From RGIG529 sp963929765 (lineage in GTDB: Bacteria; Bacillota; Clostridia; Oscillospirales; Oscillospiraceae), in NCBI GenBank assembly GCA_963929765.1, contig CAWVKD010000058.1:1-32686 (forward strand): 32,686 nucleotides of DNA. The letters are read 5' to 3'. The notes under the pieces were generated by a model that saw only the letters and a list, made by a program, of their open reading frames with translations, ran no database searches and was not told the origin of the DNA. How positions within the stretch are numbered: the stretch's first letter is position 1; every line of letters starts with the position of its first letter. Below, piece by piece: positions 15,512 through 23,437 of this stretch. Made by a program: the position numbers and the translations under genes.

Positions 15512-16555
15512 ATGGATAAGATTGATCTCAAATCGAAAACAATGGACGAACTGATCCAATGGGCAAGTGAGCATGGAGAACCTGCCTTTCGCGGAAAACA
15601 GATTTTTCGATGGATACATACAGGTGCGACTTCCTTTGACCAGATGACAAACCTCCCCAAAAGATTGAGGGAGGAAATGGAATCTACCTGTTACTTAACC
15701 GCACCAAAAGTGGAACAAAAACAGGTATCTGACCAGGACGGTACGATCAAATATTTATGGCGCTTGGCAGATGGCAATTGTGTCGAGACCGTGTTGTTGC
15801 GATATCAATATGGCAATACTGTTTGCATCTCTTCCCAAGTAGGGTGTAGAATGGGATGTGCATTCTGCGCTTCTACCCTGGGCGGCTTGGTACGCAGTTT
15901 ATCTGCATCTGAAATTTTGGATCAAGTACTGTTTACGCAAATTGATTCTGGCTTTCCAATTTCCAATATTGTTTTAATGGGAATTGGAGAGCCTTTGGAT
16001 AATTTTGATGCTGTTTTGCGATTTTTAGAGTTGGTGAACCATCCAGAGGGCATGAAGATTGGAATGCGTCATATTTCTCTTTCCACCTGTGGATTGACAG
16101 AAAAAATTGACAAATTGGCCACTTATCGCTTACAATTAACGTTGTCAGTATCGCTTCATGCACCAGACAATGAAACCCGTTCCCGGTTGATGCCGATCAA
16201 TCAGAAGTATGGTGTGGAAGCGGTATTTGATGCATGCCGCCGGTATTTTGAACAAACAGGGCGTCGTGTTTCCTATGAATACGCGATGATCGATGGTGTG
16301 AATGACTCTGATGTACAGGCTGACTTATTGGCAGAACATCTCAAAGGGGCTCCGGGGCATGTTAATTTGATTCCGCTGAATTATGTAGAAGAGAGAGAAC
16401 TTCAACCGAGTCAACGTGTTGCCTCCTTCAAAAAAAGACTGGAGCGGCAAGGAGTAACGGTGACGGTACGAAGAAAACTTGGCAGTGACATTGATGCTTC
16501 CTGCGGTCAATTACGACGCAAGCATATCAAAAAAGGGCAAAAGGAGCATTTATGA
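15512..16555 (+). CDS. rlmN: 23S rRNA/tRNA adenine-C2 methyltransferase RlmN
   Basis: RlmN is a radical SAM enzyme that methylates C2 of A2503 in 23S rRNA and A37 of some tRNAs. The 347-residue protein has the [4Fe-4S] motif CRMGCAFC with C112, C116 and C119, and the SAM motif GIGEPLDNFD. The substrate-binding SLSTCGL and SLHAPDNETRSRLMPIN follow, and the conserved C-terminal cysteine is in SDIDASCGQLR. The ATG follows the rsmB stop with no gap. GAGGAGAGAG in the end of rsmB can serve as ribosome site. Confidence 0.96.
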   Translation: MDKIDLKSKTMDELIQWASEHGEPAFRGKQIFRWIHTGATSFDQMTNLPKRLREEMESTCYLTAPKVEQKQVSDQDGTIKYLWRLADGNCVETVLLRYQYGNTVCISSQVGCRMGCAFCASTLGGLVRSLSASEILDQVLFTQIDSGFPISNIVLMGIGEPLDNFDAVLRFLELVNHPEGMKIGMRHISLSTCGLTEKIDKLATYRLQLTLSVSLHAPDNETRSRLMPINQKYGVEAVFDACRRYFEQTGRRVSYEYAMIDGVNDSDVQADLLAEHLKGAPGHVNLIPLNYVEERELQPSQRVASFKKRLERQGVTVTVRRKLGSDIDASCGQLRRKHIKKGQKEHL

Positions 16556-16616
16556 GTTATTACCAATGACATATGCCAAAAGAAAGAGGGACAAGATAGG
16601 AACGGAGTGTTATAAC

Positions 16617-17348
16617 ATGAGGATTTGGGGCATTACCCATCGGGGAGCCGTTCGTGCAGAAAATCAAGATGCCTACCATTTCATTTTACCTACAACAGGT
16701 GTTGCGTTGGGTGTTGTATGTGATGGCATGGGCGGTGCAAGAGGCGGTAAAATTGCCAGCCGAATGGCGGTTCGTACATTTACAGATTGGTTACGATCAA
16801 AACTTTTAGAAGAATGGAAAGAAGAACCACTGAAGGAGTTATTGGAACAGGCAGCGCAAGCAGCCAATAGAGTGGTATACGAACGGGCAGAGGAAGACCC
16901 TTTGTTAGAAGGAATGGGAACAACAATGGTAGCAGCCGCGTTTCTTTCTGATCGTGCCATTGTTTTAAATGTGGGTGACAGCAGGGCATATCACATCACA
17001 GGTGAAACCATTACCCGGGTGACCAATGATCATTCGGTAGTAGAGGATATGGTATCTCATGGTAAGATTACCAGAGAAGAGGCAAGGTATCATCCCCAGA
17101 AGAATTTAATTACCCGAGCTCTTGGTGCGGAAGAGCATGTAATTTGTGATCTCTTTACTGTCCCCTTTGCTCCAGGTGACTATTTACTTCTTTGTTCAGA
17201 TGGTCTGACCAATATGATATCAGACGAAGAATTGCTCTCTGAAATCAAGCATAATGGAGCACTAGACACCTGTTGCGATCAATTGTTGCAAATAGCACTG
17301 TCTCGCGGTGCACCTGACAATGTTACAGCGGTATTATTTCAAATTTAA
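16617..17348 (+). CDS. prpC: PP2C-family protein serine/threonine phosphatase
   Basis: This phosphatase normally reverses the action of the PASTA kinase encoded next door. The 243-residue product has the PP2C metal and catalytic motifs ENQDAY, VCDGMGG, GTTMVAA, NVGDSRAYHI, TNDHS, LLLCSDGLTNMI and APDNVTAVL. I place the start at ATG 16617, with GGAG at 16604-16607, because the protein then begins MRIWGITHRGAVRAENQD, as in family members. The longer frame from 16479 would overlap rlmN by 77 bp. The stop lies 26 nt before the kinase gene. Confidence 0.93.
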   Translation: MRIWGITHRGAVRAENQDAYHFILPTTGVALGVVCDGMGGARGGKIASRMAVRTFTDWLRSKLLEEWKEEPLKELLEQAAQAANRVVYERAEEDPLLEGMGTTMVAAAFLSDRAIVLNVGDSRAYHITGETITRVTNDHSVVEDMVSHGKITREEARYHPQKNLITRALGAEEHVICDLFTVPFAPGDYLLLCSDGLTNMISDEELLSEIKHNGALDTCCDQLLQIALSRGAPDNVTAVLFQI

Positions 17349-17374
17349 TTAGCCAATAAAGGAGGATATTTACC

Positions 17375-19396
17375 ATGGATCAATACATTGGTAAATTTCT
17401 CGATAATCGATATGAACTCTTGGAAGTCATTGGCTCTGGCGGTATGGCGCAAGTATATCGAGCCCGTTGCCACCGTCTCAACCGACTGGTTGCCGTAAAA
17501 ATTCTGCGCAGTGATTTGGCACAGGATGCGGATTTTCGCCGAAGGTTCCATGACGAGTCTCAGGCCGTTGCAATGCTTTCTCATCCTAATATCATGTCTG
17601 TATACGACGTAAGCCGAACAGGCGATATAGAATACATTGTGATGGAATTGATTGACGGGATTACGCTGAAACAATACATGAAAAAAAAGGGAACGCTTAA
17701 TTGGCGGGAGTCCCTGCATTTTATCACGCAAATTATGAAAGGGCTGAGTCATGCCCACAGCCGTGGCATTATCCACCGAGATATCAAGCCACAAAATATT
17801 ATGGTACTGCGAGATGGCAGTGTAAAAGTTACAGATTTTGGAATTGCACGTTTGGTTTCTTCTGCTCAGAACACGCTGACACAAGAAGCCCTGGGTTCAG
17901 TACACTATATTTCACCAGAGCAGGCAAAAGGGAGCAGGGTAGATGCCAGATCTGACATTTATTCAGCAGGGGTTGTTTTGTATGAAATGACAACTGGGCG
18001 TCTGCCATTTGAAGGAGATTCGGCAGTATCTATTGCCATACAGCATATTAATTCTATGCCATTATCTCCAAGGGAGTTGAATCCGGAAATACCCGAAGGA
18101 CTGGAAAAAATTACATTAAAAGCAATGGCACCGCTTCCGGACGATCGATATTCTTCAGCAGATGAAATGTTGGCCGACTTGGAAGAATTTCGGAAAAACC
18201 CTAATATCAATTTTGCGTATCATCAAGGGCCGACGATTGATATTTTAGCAGATGAGCCGACGCGAAAGATCCCTGTTACATCCAATGACACCAATGTAAG
18301 AGGCGGTTATACACCCCCCCCACCACCGGAACAACATGATAGGAAGAGAGAAAAGGGGAAAAAGAAACCACAAAAAAATGGATTTTTTATTGCAGCAATA
18401 GTAGCGGTATCGTTGTTTGTTATTGGAATTGGCTATTTTCTATGGGTCTTTTTCTTCAGTGGCATGTTTGCGGCCAATAATACAATAGAAGTTCCATCAT
18501 TGATTGGAAAAACCTTGGAGGAAGTACAGAATAGTGAAGAATATCAACAATTTGAAATTGTAGAAGGGGAAACCGTAGCCAACGATGAATATGAGGAAGG
18601 CCAAATTGTAGATCAAGATCCAGAAGCAGGGCGGATGGTAAAAGAGCATTCTGTTATTACTGTCACCATTGCTTCAGGTGAGGAAGAAAATCAAGTTTCT
18701 GTAGAGGATGTAATCAATCAAGAGGCTACAGAGGCCCTTAGGATTTTGGAGAACCAGGGGTTGAAAACCAATCCACAATATGAAGAATCCGAATCAGTGA
18801 CAGAAGGATATGTTATTTCCACAGATCCAGAGGCTGGCACTTCTGTTTCGGAAGGAGATACTATTACTGTTTACATCAGTTCAGGGCCAAAACAAGTTTT
18901 GGTAACAGTACCAGTAGTGACTGGCACTACAGAGGAAGAGGCAATTCAGACCTTAGAGAACGCAGGATTGTCGATAGGTACGATTAGAGAAGTGGATAAT
19001 GATGCTGAAAAGGGCCTGGTAATATGGCAGAGCATTCCGTATGGAACAGAAGTGGCGAAAGGCACTACAATCAACCTGCAAATCAGCAAAGGTCCACAAG
19101 CCACACCAACGCCTAGTCGAGAGCCGGAAGTACCGTCAGCAGAACCCACATCTGTTCAGCCCAGTGAGAATCCGGATCAACCGGTATCAAAGACATTTTC
19201 CGTTAAGCTGCCAGAAGGAGAAGGCAATGTACATGTTCGCATTTTAGTCAATGGAGAAGTGGGATATGATCAAACGATAGACCGAACCAACATTACTACA
19301 ATTCAACCAACATTGACAGGATTGGGTACATGTATCATTGAAGTATACTTTGATGGCGTGCTGAGTGCCACCCAAACCGTTGATTTTAGTGAGTAA
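17375..19396 (+). CDS. prkC: PASTA-domain serine/threonine protein kinase (PrkC/Stk1)
   Basis: This 673-residue membrane kinase senses peptidoglycan fragments or lipid II and controls growth, wall metabolism and, in Bacillus, spore germination. The cytoplasmic kinase domain (about 13-275) has GSGGMAQVY, VAVKIL with K42, HRDIKPQN with catalytic D136, DFGIA with D154, and SPEQA. A proline-rich juxtamembrane stretch (TPPPPPE, residues about 312-318) and a basic segment precede one membrane helix at about 335-358. Three PASTA units follow (IEVPSLIGKTLEE..., VSVEDVINQEATEA..., VTVPVVTGTTEEEA...), to about residue 575. After a Pro/Ser/Glu linker there is a C-terminal beta-rich domain. The proline stretch is encoded over a C8 run (18314-18321). 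AGGAGG lies 8 nt upstream of the ATG. Confidence 0.95.
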   Translation: MDQYIGKFLDNRYELLEVIGSGGMAQVYRARCHRLNRLVAVKILRSDLAQDADFRRRFHDESQAVAMLSHPNIMSVYDVSRTGDIEYIVMELIDGITLKQYMKKKGTLNWRESLHFITQIMKGLSHAHSRGIIHRDIKPQNIMVLRDGSVKVTDFGIARLVSSAQNTLTQEALGSVHYISPEQAKGSRVDARSDIYSAGVVLYEMTTGRLPFEGDSAVSIAIQHINSMPLSPRELNPEIPEGLEKITLKAMAPLPDDRYSSADEMLADLEEFRKNPNINFAYHQGPTIDILADEPTRKIPVTSNDTNVRGGYTPPPPPEQHDRKREKGKKKPQKNGFFIAAIVAVSLFVIGIGYFLWVFFFSGMFAANNTIEVPSLIGKTLEEVQNSEEYQQFEIVEGETVANDEYEEGQIVDQDPEAGRMVKEHSVITVTIASGEEENQVSVEDVINQEATEALRILENQGLKTNPQYEESESVTEGYVISTDPEAGTSVSEGDTITVYISSGPKQVLVTVPVVTGTTEEEAIQTLENAGLSIGTIREVDNDAEKGLVIWQSIPYGTEVAKGTTINLQISKGPQATPTPSREPEVPSAEPTSVQPSENPDQPVSKTFSVKLPEGEGNVHVRILVNGEVGYDQTIDRTNITTIQPTLTGLGTCIIEVYFDGVLSATQTVDFSE

Positions 19397-20266
19397 ATGA
19401 TGGAAGGTACGATTTTAAAAGCGGTTGGCGGTTTTTATTATGTTTATGATGGAGAAAAGCTGATCACATGCCGAGCAAGAGGGCGGTTCCGCCATCAGAA
19501 AATGACACCATTGGTAGGGGATCGGGCCACAGTAACATCTTTAACAGAAGACAGTGGAGTACTCGATGCCATTGCAGAGCGAAAAAACGTCTTTTTTCGC
19601 CCTCCCATTGCTAATGTAGATCAATTGGTATTGTTTGCATCAGAAACCATTCCCCGTACCGATCCGTTTTTATTGGACCGTGTAGCGGCCATAGGAGAAT
19701 GGCAGAACTGTCCCAGCATTATTTGTATCAACAAATGTGATCTGGAGCGAAGTGATCGTTTATATTCCATTTATCAAAAAGCCGGTTTTCAAACGATAAG
19801 AGCAAGTGCAAAGACCGGAGAAGGGGTAGAAGAACTTCGGGCTCTTTTACAAGGCAAAATCTCTGTGTTTACAGGCAATTCTGGTGTTGGAAAATCCAGT
19901 ATGATCAATGCTCTTTTTCCACAGATGGCCTTAGAAGTGGGGGAAGTCAGCGAAAAACTGGGGCGGGGACGACATACGACCCGAACAGTGGAGCTGTTCC
20001 AAATAAAGGGAATTGTTATTGCAGATACGCCGGGCTTCTCTTCCTTTGATGCTGTGCAGAATACAGAATACAAGGCTGAACAGTTGCAGTTTGCATTTCG
20101 AGAATTCGCTCCCTATTTGGGGCAATGTCAATTTACAGGTTGTTCTCACACAAAAGAAAAAGGATGTGCTATTTTAGAGGCAGTAGCATCTGGAGATATT
20201 CCCCAAAGCCGCCATAAGAGCTATGTACGCCTGTATGAAGAAATGATGGCAGCAAAACCTTATTAA
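19397..20266 (+). CDS. rsgA: Ribosome small subunit-dependent GTPase RsgA
   Basis: RsgA (YjeQ/CpgA) is a circularly permuted GTPase that checks late 30S maturation. The 289-residue protein has an N-terminal OB domain, then G4 (INKCD) before G1 (GNSGVGKSS, about 160-168), switch sequence LGRGRHTTR and G3 (DTPGF). The C-terminal zinc site has the expected C-C-H-C pattern in QCQFTGCSHTKEKGC. ATG 19397 immediately follows the kinase stop (a second ATG follows at 19400). The rpe and thiN genes that often come next in Firmicutes are absent. A strong terminator follows instead. Confidence 0.95.
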   Translation: MMEGTILKAVGGFYYVYDGEKLITCRARGRFRHQKMTPLVGDRATVTSLTEDSGVLDAIAERKNVFFRPPIANVDQLVLFASETIPRTDPFLLDRVAAIGEWQNCPSIICINKCDLERSDRLYSIYQKAGFQTIRASAKTGEGVEELRALLQGKISVFTGNSGVGKSSMINALFPQMALEVGEVSEKLGRGRHTTRTVELFQIKGIVIADTPGFSSFDAVQNTEYKAEQLQFAFREFAPYLGQCQFTGCSHTKEKGCAILEAVASGDIPQSRHKSYVRLYEEMMAAKPY

Positions 20267-20276
20267 AAGAACAAGA

Positions 20277-20315
20277 GACGTTGACAGCTACATTGCTGTC
20301 AGCGTCTTTTTATTT
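20277..20315 (+). terminator. Intrinsic terminator after rsgA
   Basis: GACGTTGACAGC (20277-20288) pairs with GCTGTCAGCGTC (20295-20306) over 12 bp with one G-U pair and a 6-nt loop, followed by TTTTTATTT. It closes the long yicC-rsgA run. Confidence 0.9.
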
Positions 20316-20331
20316 AGAGAGAAAGAAAAAT

Positions 20332-20361
20332 TTGAACCTTTTTCCATCCAATACGTATACT
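20332..20361 (+). promoter_or_regulatory. Probable promoter upstream of the small membrane ORF and spoVM
   Basis: TTGAAC (20332-20337), an 18-nt spacer and TATACT (20356-20361) resemble a vegetative sigma-A promoter. It lies just after the rsgA terminator. Because spoVM is a sporulation gene, a mother-cell sigma factor might be expected here, but I find no good sigma-E pattern in this stretch. Confidence 0.5.
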
Positions 20362-20411
20362 GAAAGAAAGAGGAACTGCCATTTTTAGCTGGGGAAGGGG
20401 ATGAAGGTGCC

Positions 20412-20555
20412 ATTCGAAAACGAAGAACAAAAGGGTTTTGTATCATCGCCTTCGGTTGCGGGATCATTTTAGCTCGCGTATTGCCAGTGGGCGCGCTGAT
20501 TTTTGTAACGGGAGTTGCTTTGATCTGTTTAGGGTATCATTGTATCAAACGATAA
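20412..20555 (+). CDS. Small membrane protein ORF with no ATG/GTG/TTG start
   Basis: The frame ends at TAA 20553-20555. It encodes a basic start (RKRRTKG) and one or two hydrophobic stretches (FCIIAFGCGIILARVLPVGA and LIFVTGVALICLGYHC), ending IKR, about 47 residues. It looks like a genuine one- or two-helix membrane peptide, but the frame has no ATG, GTG or TTG upstream of this region. The best possible initiators are ATT 20412 or CTG 20376. Alternatively a single-base change has broken a start from ATG 20401, which lies in another frame. It is followed 17 nt later by spoVM. The function is unknown and the coding status uncertain. Confidence 0.4.
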   Translation: MRKRRTKGFCIIAFGCGIILARVLPVGALIFVTGVALICLGYHCIKR

Positions 20556-20572
20556 TAGAAGGAGGAATTGCA

Positions 20573-20644
20573 ATGAAGATAGTAGTTGTAAAATCGCCCA
20601 AATTATTGAAAGGGATTCTACGTACATTATTTCACCTAAAATAA
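20573..20644 (+). CDS. spoVM: Stage V sporulation protein SpoVM
   Basis: The 23-residue product MKIVVVKSPKLLKGILRTLF...HLK closely resembles SpoVM (Bacillus subtilis MKFYTIKLPKFLGGIVRAML...), with the conserved KxPK(F/L)L and amphipathic helix. SpoVM inserts into the outer forespore membrane, prefers its curvature, and recruits the coat ATPase SpoIVA. AAGGAGGA (20559-20565) lies 7 nt before the ATG, an excellent ribosome site. The gene is too short for ordinary gene callers and is easily lost. Location supports it: in Bacillus spoVM also follows the prpC-prkC-rsgA group. Here it is directly upstream of sipL, another SpoIVA partner. Confidence 0.87.
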   Translation: MKIVVVKSPKLLKGILRTLFHLK

Positions 20645-20665
20645 GTCCATTTTCAAAAAGCAGTG

Positions 20666-20694
20666 GCATAAAACGGGCAGTGTCTTCATATGTT
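20666..20694 (+). promoter_or_regulatory. Possible sigma-E-like promoter of sipL
   Basis: GCATAAA (20666-20672), a 14-nt spacer and CATATGTT (20687-20694) share the ATA-type -35 and CATA start of the -10 seen before cwlD and yunB, but the -10 is less perfect. The distance to the sipL start (20738) is suitable. sipL is a mother-cell gene in Clostridioides difficile. Tentative. Confidence 0.35.
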
Positions 20695-20737
20695 TCTACA
20701 TCAGAACCAGAGAAATGGGTACAAGGAGTGGATGTGT

Positions 20738-22264
20738 ATGGAGCTTCAATTAAAACGCAGTCAGATGGATCGTTATGAGTCTGTTTTACATACGACAGCG
20801 GTTCAGGAAGAGACAATGGAGATGATTGTCCCGGATGCCTGTCCGGATATCTTACGCATTGTGGATACAGAAGGGATGGTATTGGTTCGCAGCAAAGAGG
20901 CAAAAGCGGGTGTAGCCCAAATTGATGGCATTGTAAAAACAACGGTTCTATATGTCCCGGAAGGAACAGTGGGATTGCAGAGATTGCTTCTTCAAATTCC
21001 CTTTTCCTGTAAAGTGGAACACCCTGGAGTTGTACCGCAAATGATATTGCAAGTACACCCCTCTATTGTATCGGCAGAAACGCGTATCATGAATCCAAGG
21101 AAGGTTTTAGCAAAAGTGGAACTCTCTCTGTATGTAGAAGGAGATGTGCCTCATACGGTAGAACTTTGTACGGAGATTGAGGCGGACCCGTCCCTCTCTT
21201 TACAGACGCTGCAAAAAGAGGAAACCGTTTGGATGATCATGGGAGTAGGCGAAAAACCCTTTCAATTCTCCGATCAAATGAATCTCCCCTCGGGAAAACC
21301 AGATGTGGAAGAGATATTGAAATATCGGGTTTTCATTTCCTGTGATGATGCAAAAATGATTGGAACGAAACTGATATTCAAAGGAGAGGTGGAATTACAT
21401 CTTTTTTATCGAAGTGTTGCAGGGTCATTGCAAACAGTAGAGTATACATTGCCTTTCTCACAAATCATGGAAATGAAAGGTGTGAGTGAAAGTGCCAATT
21501 GTACGGTTTCTGTCATCTTGTCCGATTTTTCCATAGGTGTGGAAACAGACGATAGTGGAAGTCGTTTGGAATGCTCTATGGGTTTTTTGGCTCAAGCCCA
21601 AGCATGGGAAGAGAAGCCGGTTGCCTTTCTCTCTGATGTATACAGCACGTCCTTTTCGGTTGTTCCTCAGTTCCAAAACGATTTTTTCTATGGAGCAAGA
21701 GAGTTGGGTGAAAATCGAAAAAGCAGACGGGAGTCCATAGAAACAGCTGTTTTGCCAAAATCGGTTTTAGATGTATATGTGTTAACAGGTACCGTGGCGC
21801 AGATGCAGGAAAATGAGTATAAAATTTTTTCGGTAGATACACAAGTAATGGTATTATATTTAGGGGAAGACAATCAAGTTTATCAAGCAAATATGCGTGT
21901 ACCAGTAGAAGAAAGAATTATTCTTGACCCACAAAAGACCTGTTTTTGCAGAGCTGTTTGCCTTGGAGAAGTGTTTGCCACACCAACGCCAGGAGGATTG
22001 GAAGTGCGGTATCCGGTTGATTTTCTGTTTCAGGTGTTGACAGAGGAAAAAGTGACCAGTGTTTCCGACGTCACACTGGAAGAGGGAGAGATCCCGGAAC
22101 GTCCATCGGTTGTCATTCGAATGACAGAAGCAGGGGATCAAATTTGGGATTTGGCGAAAAAGTATGCTTCTACCATGGAAGATATCTGTGCGGCCAATGG
22201 TTTAGAGGATCCAAAAGATGTGTTGCCTTCTGGACGTCTTCTTCTCATTCCCCGTAAACGTTAG
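20738..22264 (+). CDS. sipL: SpoIVA-interacting coat protein SipL (SPOCS + LysM)
   Basis: The 508-residue protein has two to three SPOCS (DUF3794) domains. The first begins near MELQLKRSQMDRYESVL with IVPDACPDILRIVDTEG, the second is near VEEILKYRVFISCDDAKM, and the third is around SVLDVYVLTGTV and FCRAVCLGEV. A C-terminal LysM domain begins TEAGDQIWDLAKKYASTMEDICAANGL and ends LPSGRLLLIPRKR. In Clostridioides difficile SipL binds SpoIVA through its LysM and is needed to attach the coat. Start ATG 20738 has AGGAG (20724-20728) at 9 nt. ATG 20732 and 20690 are earlier but poorly spaced or unsupported. The pairing with spoVM places two SpoIVA partners side by side. Confidence 0.88.
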   Translation: MELQLKRSQMDRYESVLHTTAVQEETMEMIVPDACPDILRIVDTEGMVLVRSKEAKAGVAQIDGIVKTTVLYVPEGTVGLQRLLLQIPFSCKVEHPGVVPQMILQVHPSIVSAETRIMNPRKVLAKVELSLYVEGDVPHTVELCTEIEADPSLSLQTLQKEETVWMIMGVGEKPFQFSDQMNLPSGKPDVEEILKYRVFISCDDAKMIGTKLIFKGEVELHLFYRSVAGSLQTVEYTLPFSQIMEMKGVSESANCTVSVILSDFSIGVETDDSGSRLECSMGFLAQAQAWEEKPVAFLSDVYSTSFSVVPQFQNDFFYGARELGENRKSRRESIETAVLPKSVLDVYVLTGTVAQMQENEYKIFSVDTQVMVLYLGEDNQVYQANMRVPVEERIILDPQKTCFCRAVCLGEVFATPTPGGLEVRYPVDFLFQVLTEEKVTSVSDVTLEEGEIPERPSVVIRMTEAGDQIWDLAKKYASTMEDICAANGLEDPKDVLPSGRLLLIPRKR

Positions 22265-22270
22265 CATGGA

Positions 22271-22819
22271 GTGGTGAAGGGTCTGAAACGTCCCTTTTAT
22301 TTACAGGGGAAATGTGAGGGATGCCTGACACTGGAGCCTTTGAGGGATCGCACAGTTCTTTCGATTTCTTGCAAAAAAAGAGAAGAAGGCGTTTACAAAG
22401 GAGTACTGTATGGGAAGAAAGGGAGAATCTCTGTTGGAACACTTCTTCCTAACGACGAGATGCTGCAGTTGCGATGCATCTTACCGACTGCCCAGTTGGA
22501 AGAAGCGGGAGAGATAGAGAGAGGGGAAGCGATTCTCTCTTTCTCCGCTTCTGAAAGAACAGAGTATCTGCCAGGGTGGCGGAAAGAGCCGACGCCTGAG
22601 CGGTTGTTTGAAGATCCTGTTTTGATAAAAGCAGCAAGAAAGTTGAATGATGCATGGACGCGCCAGGAAAATGGGGTTCTCTTTTTGGCGCTTCCATGGA
22701 AAGGGGAATTTCCCATGCTGCCCCTTTTTTGCTTTGCAAGGATTATGAATTTAGAAGGAAACCTATATGTTGTCTTTGCCTTAGATGCTCACGGCATGCC
22801 AATAGCAACGAAATGGTGA
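22271..22819 (+). CDS. Conserved-looking hypothetical protein downstream of sipL
   Basis: A 182-residue soluble protein with no signal peptide or membrane segment. It has a Cys pair (KCEGC) near the start, a glycine-rich beta-like part (GVYKGVLYGKKGRISVGTLLP), and a C-terminal stretch with FCFARIMNLEGNLYVVFALDAHG. I do not recognise a family. The start is GTG 22271 or GTG 22274, 6 or 9 nt after the sipL stop. The ribosome site (GGAG at 22268-22271) overlaps the first, so the true start may differ. The tight spacing suggests co-transcription with sipL, so a role in sporulation is possible but not shown. Confidence 0.65.
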   Translation: MVKGLKRPFYLQGKCEGCLTLEPLRDRTVLSISCKKREEGVYKGVLYGKKGRISVGTLLPNDEMLQLRCILPTAQLEEAGEIERGEAILSFSASERTEYLPGWRKEPTPERLFEDPVLIKAARKLNDAWTRQENGVLFLALPWKGEFPMLPLFCFARIMNLEGNLYVVFALDAHGMPIATKW

Positions 22820-22837
22820 TAAAATGATGCAGTGAAT

Positions 22838-22861
22838 AGGCGGCCGTTTTTTCGGCCGCCT
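22838..22861 (+). terminator. Terminator after the sipL operon
   Basis: AGGCGGCCG (22838-22846) and CGGCCGCCT (22853-22861) form a very GC-rich 9-bp stem with a T6 loop, followed by GTTTACTGTTGATTTTT. It ends the plus-strand operon just before the opposing rnpB. Confidence 0.8.
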
Positions 22862-22881
22862 GTTTACTGTTGATTTTTATA

Positions 22882-22913
22882 AAAAATGAGGCGTTTTGAA
22901 ACGCCTCATTTTT
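22882..22913 (-). terminator. Terminator of rnpB (bidirectional hairpin)
   Basis: Arms 22882-22896 and 22899-22913 are perfect 15-bp inverted repeats, with A-runs on one side and T-runs on the other, so the hairpin can stop transcription from both strands. It abuts the 3' end of rnpB and is a second barrier for the sipL operon. Confidence 0.85.
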
Positions 22914-23272
22914 GTGAGCAAGCCTGTAAGCCGGGTTCTGTCTTTTAAGACAGCCATCTATCTTGGCGCATTGTTGCCAACACGCTCCAGCCACCTCCCC
23001 GGGGAAGCCGGGCCAGCTTTGGCGCTCTACGCCACCCCCTCCACGGTGTTGCTCCAGATAGAGTTTACAGGACCGAACAGTTCCCAGTCGGCCGGTGAGC
23101 TCTTACCTCGCCTTTCCACCCTTACCACAACGCATTGTGGCGGTATATCTCTGTTGCACTTTTCCTGAAGTCGCCTTCGGCGGGCGTTACCCGTTATCTT
23201 TGCCCTATGGAGCCCGGACTTTCCTCATAAGCAGCCTTTCGGCTTGCTCACGCGGCTGTCCAGCTTACTCAC
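22914..23272 (-). ncRNA. rnpB: RNase P RNA
   Basis: On the minus strand the 5' conserved core GAGGAAAGTCCGGGCTCC lies at 23226-23209. GGGTAACGCCCG, GTAAGAGCTCACC and the 3' core ACAGAACCCGGCTTACAG (22941-22924) follow in the right order. These are the universal P4-region sequences of the catalytic RNA that matures tRNA 5' ends. Helix P1 closes the molecule: GTGAGTAAGC (23272-23263) pairs with GCTTGCTCAC (22923-22914) with one G-U. The length is about 359 nt, in the normal range. The layout looks like type A rather than the Bacillus type B, but that needs a structure model. I see no strong promoter in the 100 nt upstream (plus-strand side). Confidence 0.95.
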
Positions 23273-23391
23273 ATCATCGTTGCTTGACAAATGCAGAATA
23301 ACCTGCTTTTTATCAATAGACTGATTTATTTTAAGTCAAATCAGCAAAGATGTCAATGGCAATACCGTTTCTTTGATTGGAAGAAGAGGGG

Positions 23392-23428
23392 AATTTCAAT
23401 TGAAATTGCTATAGAAATGATCTATAAT
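23392..23428 (+). promoter_or_regulatory. Promoter of murD with a perfect palindrome on its -35 box
   Basis: TTGAAA (23400-23405), a 17-nt spacer and TATAAT (23423-23428) are a near-consensus sigma-A promoter. The 16-bp palindrome AATTTCAATTGAAATT (23392-23407) overlaps the -35 hexamer, a typical place for an operator. The transcript would start near 23435. The region 23273-23391, between rnpB and this promoter, shows nothing else I can assign. Confidence 0.7.
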
Positions 23429-23437
23429 TGGACAGAA

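Noticed and set aside
16479..16616. N-terminal extension of the PP2C phosphatase from ATG 16479
   Set aside because: It overlaps rlmN by 77 bp and adds residues unlike the family; ATG 16617 gives the normal family start.
20438..20572. 68-residue frame containing spoVM as its C-terminus
   Set aside because: The upstream part is poorly supported and in a different frame from the membrane ORF; the ribosome site at 20559-20565 marks ATG 20573 as the start.
22914..23272. Short ORFs on both strands of the rnpB region
   Set aside because: The region is fully explained by RNase P RNA with conserved core motifs and pairing P1 ends.
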